Below are positions 62,486 to 64,000 of a stretch of 64,000 nucleotides of DNA, one piece after another. Position 1 is the first letter of the stretch. Every line of letters begins with the position of its first letter. This stretch comes from Streptomyces sp. HUAS MG91 (GTDB lineage: Bacteria > Actinomycetota > Actinomycetes > Streptomycetales > Streptomycetaceae): the NCBI RefSeq assembly GCF_040529335.1, contig NZ_CP159534.1:620001-684000 (forward strand), in the 5' to 3' direction. The position numbers were made by a program, and so were the translations under genes. The notes below the pieces were generated by a model. That model saw nothing but the letters and a program-made list of their open reading frames with translations, was not told where the DNA came from and made no database searches.

Positions 62486-63742
62486 TCACGTCGTGGCGAG
62501 TGCGCCCAGTGGGTCGTCCAGGACGGGCTGCCAGGCCAGTTCGGCGGCTCCCACCAGGCTGTTGTGGTCGAGGGTGCAGGCCAGGATGGGGACGCCGCCG
62601 CTGCGGCCCCACAGGCTGCGGTCGGCCACGACGGCGCGCAGGCGTTCGGGGGCGGCGTCGAGGAGGGCGCGGTGGAGGCCGCCGAGGATGATGCGGTCGG
62701 GGTTGAGGATGTTGACCAGGCCCGCGAGGCCCAGGCCGAGCCGGTCGACCAGGGCCTCGGTGGCGGTGCGGACGGCGGGGTCGTCCTTGCCGGTGAGCAG
62801 CAGTTCGCGCGCCTGGTGCAGGAGCGAGCCGTCGGCGTCGGGGGTGCGGCCGGCCGCGACGAGGAAGGCGAGCGGGTCGGTCTCGACGTCCAGGCAGCCG
62901 CGGCTGCCGCAGTGGCAGGGGCGGCCCTCCGGGTTGACGGTGAGGTGGCCGACCTCAAGGGCCAGACCCGAACTGCCGGTGTGCAGATGCCCGTCGAGGA
63001 CGAGGGCGCCGCCCACGCCGCGGTGCCCCGTGGCGACGCAGAGCAGGTCGCGGGCGCCGCGTCCGGCACCGTGCCGGTGTTCGGCGAGCGCGCCCAGGTT
63101 GACGTCGTTCGCGGCGAACGCCGGGACGCCCAGGCCCGCCTCGCGCACACAGTCGGCGAAGATCTCGCGGACCGGGGAGCCCGCCGGCCAGGCCAGGTGC
63201 AGCGGGTTGAGGGCGGTGCCGTCCGGTTCGGCCACGGCCGAGGGGACGGCGAGGCCCGCGCCGACACAGACCCGGCCGCTCGTCCGCAGGAGCCGGACTC
63301 CCGCCTCCACCACGGAACGCAGCACGTCCGCCGGGTCGGGGTCGATGATCGCGCAGCCCGGTGTGGTGGCGACGACCCGGCCGCCGAGTCCGACGAGCGC
63401 CACCCGGTAGCCGTCCGAGTGGACCTGTGCCGCGAGCGCGACCGGTCCGTCCTCGGCGACGGAGAGGCGGTGCGAGGGGCGGCCCTGGGAACCGGCGGCG
63501 GCGCTCGGCCGGGCGTCGATCCGGATCAGGCCGAGGGCTTCCAGTTCGGCGGCGACCGCGCCCGCCGTGGCGCGGGTCACCCCGAGTTCGGCGGTGAGGA
63601 CGGCGCGGGTGGGCGCGCGCCCGGTGTGGACGAGTTCGAGCGCGGGACCGAGGGCGCTGCGGCCCCGCTCCAGACGTGGTGGCCGCACGGTGCCCCCGCC
63701 CGTCGTCTGGCTTCCGGTTCCGGAGGCCGCCCTGCCGCCCAT
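62486..63742 (-). CDS. ROK-family transcriptional regulator
   Basis: The 418-residue protein has a winged helix (about 45-95, TRAVLTAELGVTRATAGAVAAELEALG) and a ROK sugar-kinase-like domain with VGAGLAVPSAVAEPDGTALNPLHL and the zinc loop CHCGSRGCLDVE. ATP-site motifs are partial, as in NagC/XylR-type repressors. GAGGAG precedes the ATG. It is convergent with the amidohydrolase gene. Targets are not visible. Confidence 0.9.
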   Translation of the reverse strand: MGGRAASGTGSQTTGGGTVRPPRLERGRSALGPALELVHTGRAPTRAVLTAELGVTRATAGAVAAELEALGLIRIDARPSAAAGSQGRPSHRLSVAEDGPVALAAQVHSDGYRVALVGLGGRVVATTPGCAIIDPDPADVLRSVVEAGVRLLRTSGRVCVGAGLAVPSAVAEPDGTALNPLHLAWPAGSPVREIFADCVREAGLGVPAFAANDVNLGALAEHRHGAGRGARDLLCVATGHRGVGGALVLDGHLHTGSSGLALEVGHLTVNPEGRPCHCGSRGCLDVETDPLAFLVAAGRTPDADGSLLHQARELLLTGKDDPAVRTATEALVDRLGLGLAGLVNILNPDRIILGGLHRALLDAAPERLRAVVADRSLWGRSGGVPILACTLDHNSLVGAAELAWQPVLDDPLGALATT

Positions 63743-63811
63743 CAGCAACTCCTCGCCCTGATCACGGTCTGGAATGGTAGCCGGTGAACGGCGTCCGCTC
63801 ACTCCGTGTGG

Positions 63812-64000
63812 TCACAGGCCGCTGACCCGTAGCGTGATGTTGAGCCGCCCGCGCAGGTCCAGGCCGGCGGGCGCGGTGCCCGGGTGGACGCGGGGCACCC
63901 CGTGGAAGGCGAGGCGCGCCGGGCCGCCGAAGACGAAGAGGTCGCCGCTGTGCAGGTCGACGTCCGTGTAGGGCTTGGTGCGCGTCAGCGGGTTCCCGAA
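63812..64000 (-). CDS. AlkB-type dioxygenase, 5' part cut by the window
   Basis: The 62 C-terminal residues read FGNPLTRTKPYTDVDLHSGDLFVFGG and ARLAFHGVPRV, ending GRLNITLRVSGL. H-G-V-P-R-V and R-L-N-I-T-L-R are the iron-ligand His and the 2-oxoglutarate Arg region of AlkB. The family repairs alkylated DNA. The gene runs off the right edge. Confidence 0.85.
   Translation of the reverse strand, partial: FGNPLTRTKPYTDVDLHSGDLFVFGGPARLAFHGVPRVHPGTAPAGLDLRGRLNITLRVSGL

Noticed and set aside
1..64000. CRISPR arrays, tRNA and rRNA genes
   Set aside because: No regularly spaced repeats, and no tRNA or rRNA sequence recognised on either strand by reading.

Overview
The window is high-GC actinobacterial DNA and almost certainly Streptomyces chromosome. 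Genes show strong third-position G/C, GGAGG-type ribosome sites alternate with apparently leaderless starts, and the gene content (SigB-type sigma factor with STAS antagonists, TerD protein, GlnR-type DNA-binding domain, HpnB, SpoIIE-type remnant, short-chain hydroxybutyrate dehydrogenase) fits that genus. I saw no rRNA, tRNA or CRISPR.

1-8 kb is a signalling and stress block: a truncated PAS/GAF histidine kinase, two STAS anti-sigma antagonists, a SigB/F-family sigma factor, two small single-helix membrane proteins, a Nei-type DNA glycosylase and an FUSC/aromatic-acid exporter-like protein. It ends in a gene-poor stretch with a PP2C/SpoIIE remnant and a perfect 50-bp palindrome.

8-22 kb is the most coherent and interesting part. 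Three agmatine-deiminase-family enzymes (a predicted lipoprotein, a Tat-exported one and a cytosolic one), a complete oligopeptide-type ABC importer and a two-gene urease-like complex (fused gamma/beta plus alpha) are tied together by copies of one 16-bp palindrome, GACTGAAWWTTCAGTC. It lies upstream of the lipoprotein gene, the importer operon, the urease genes and a pair of paralogous, divergent TetR regulators. The urease-like alpha subunit keeps the nickel ligands and the carbamylated lysine but has lost the flap cysteine, and no N-carbamoylputrescine hydrolase is visible. I infer a regulon for guanidino/ureido amine use, possibly with an altered-specificity urease-like enzyme.

21.9-28.5 kb is an accessory island bounded by degenerate direct repeats. 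It contains a broken Y-family polymerase gene, two IS5-type transposase remnants, an operon of small membrane protein, ECF-like sigma factor and a regulator whose DNA-binding half is that of the nitrogen regulator GlnR but which has no receiver domain, a secreted ribosome-inactivating protein (rRNA N-glycosidase) with all five catalytic residues, and a hemerythrin-type protein.

28.7-64 kb is mostly ordinary core or semi-core sequence: an MHS transporter, PucR-type regulator and 3-hydroxybutyrate dehydrogenase; GNAT, Nudix and apolipoprotein N-acyltransferase; phosphoketolase with a universal stress protein; MaoC-type protein, glutamate-racemase-like protein and HpnB glycosyltransferase; a double TerD protein; MOSC protein; a beta-helix/AAA+ fusion; a large membrane protein with an alpha/beta-hydrolase end; DeoR regulator; cysteine synthase-like enzyme; RsbW-like ATPase; PRC-barrel/DUF2382 stress protein; a TetR/cupin/DUF4865/phosphotriesterase-like operon with its own operator; a ROK regulator; and the end of an AlkB-type dioxygenase gene.
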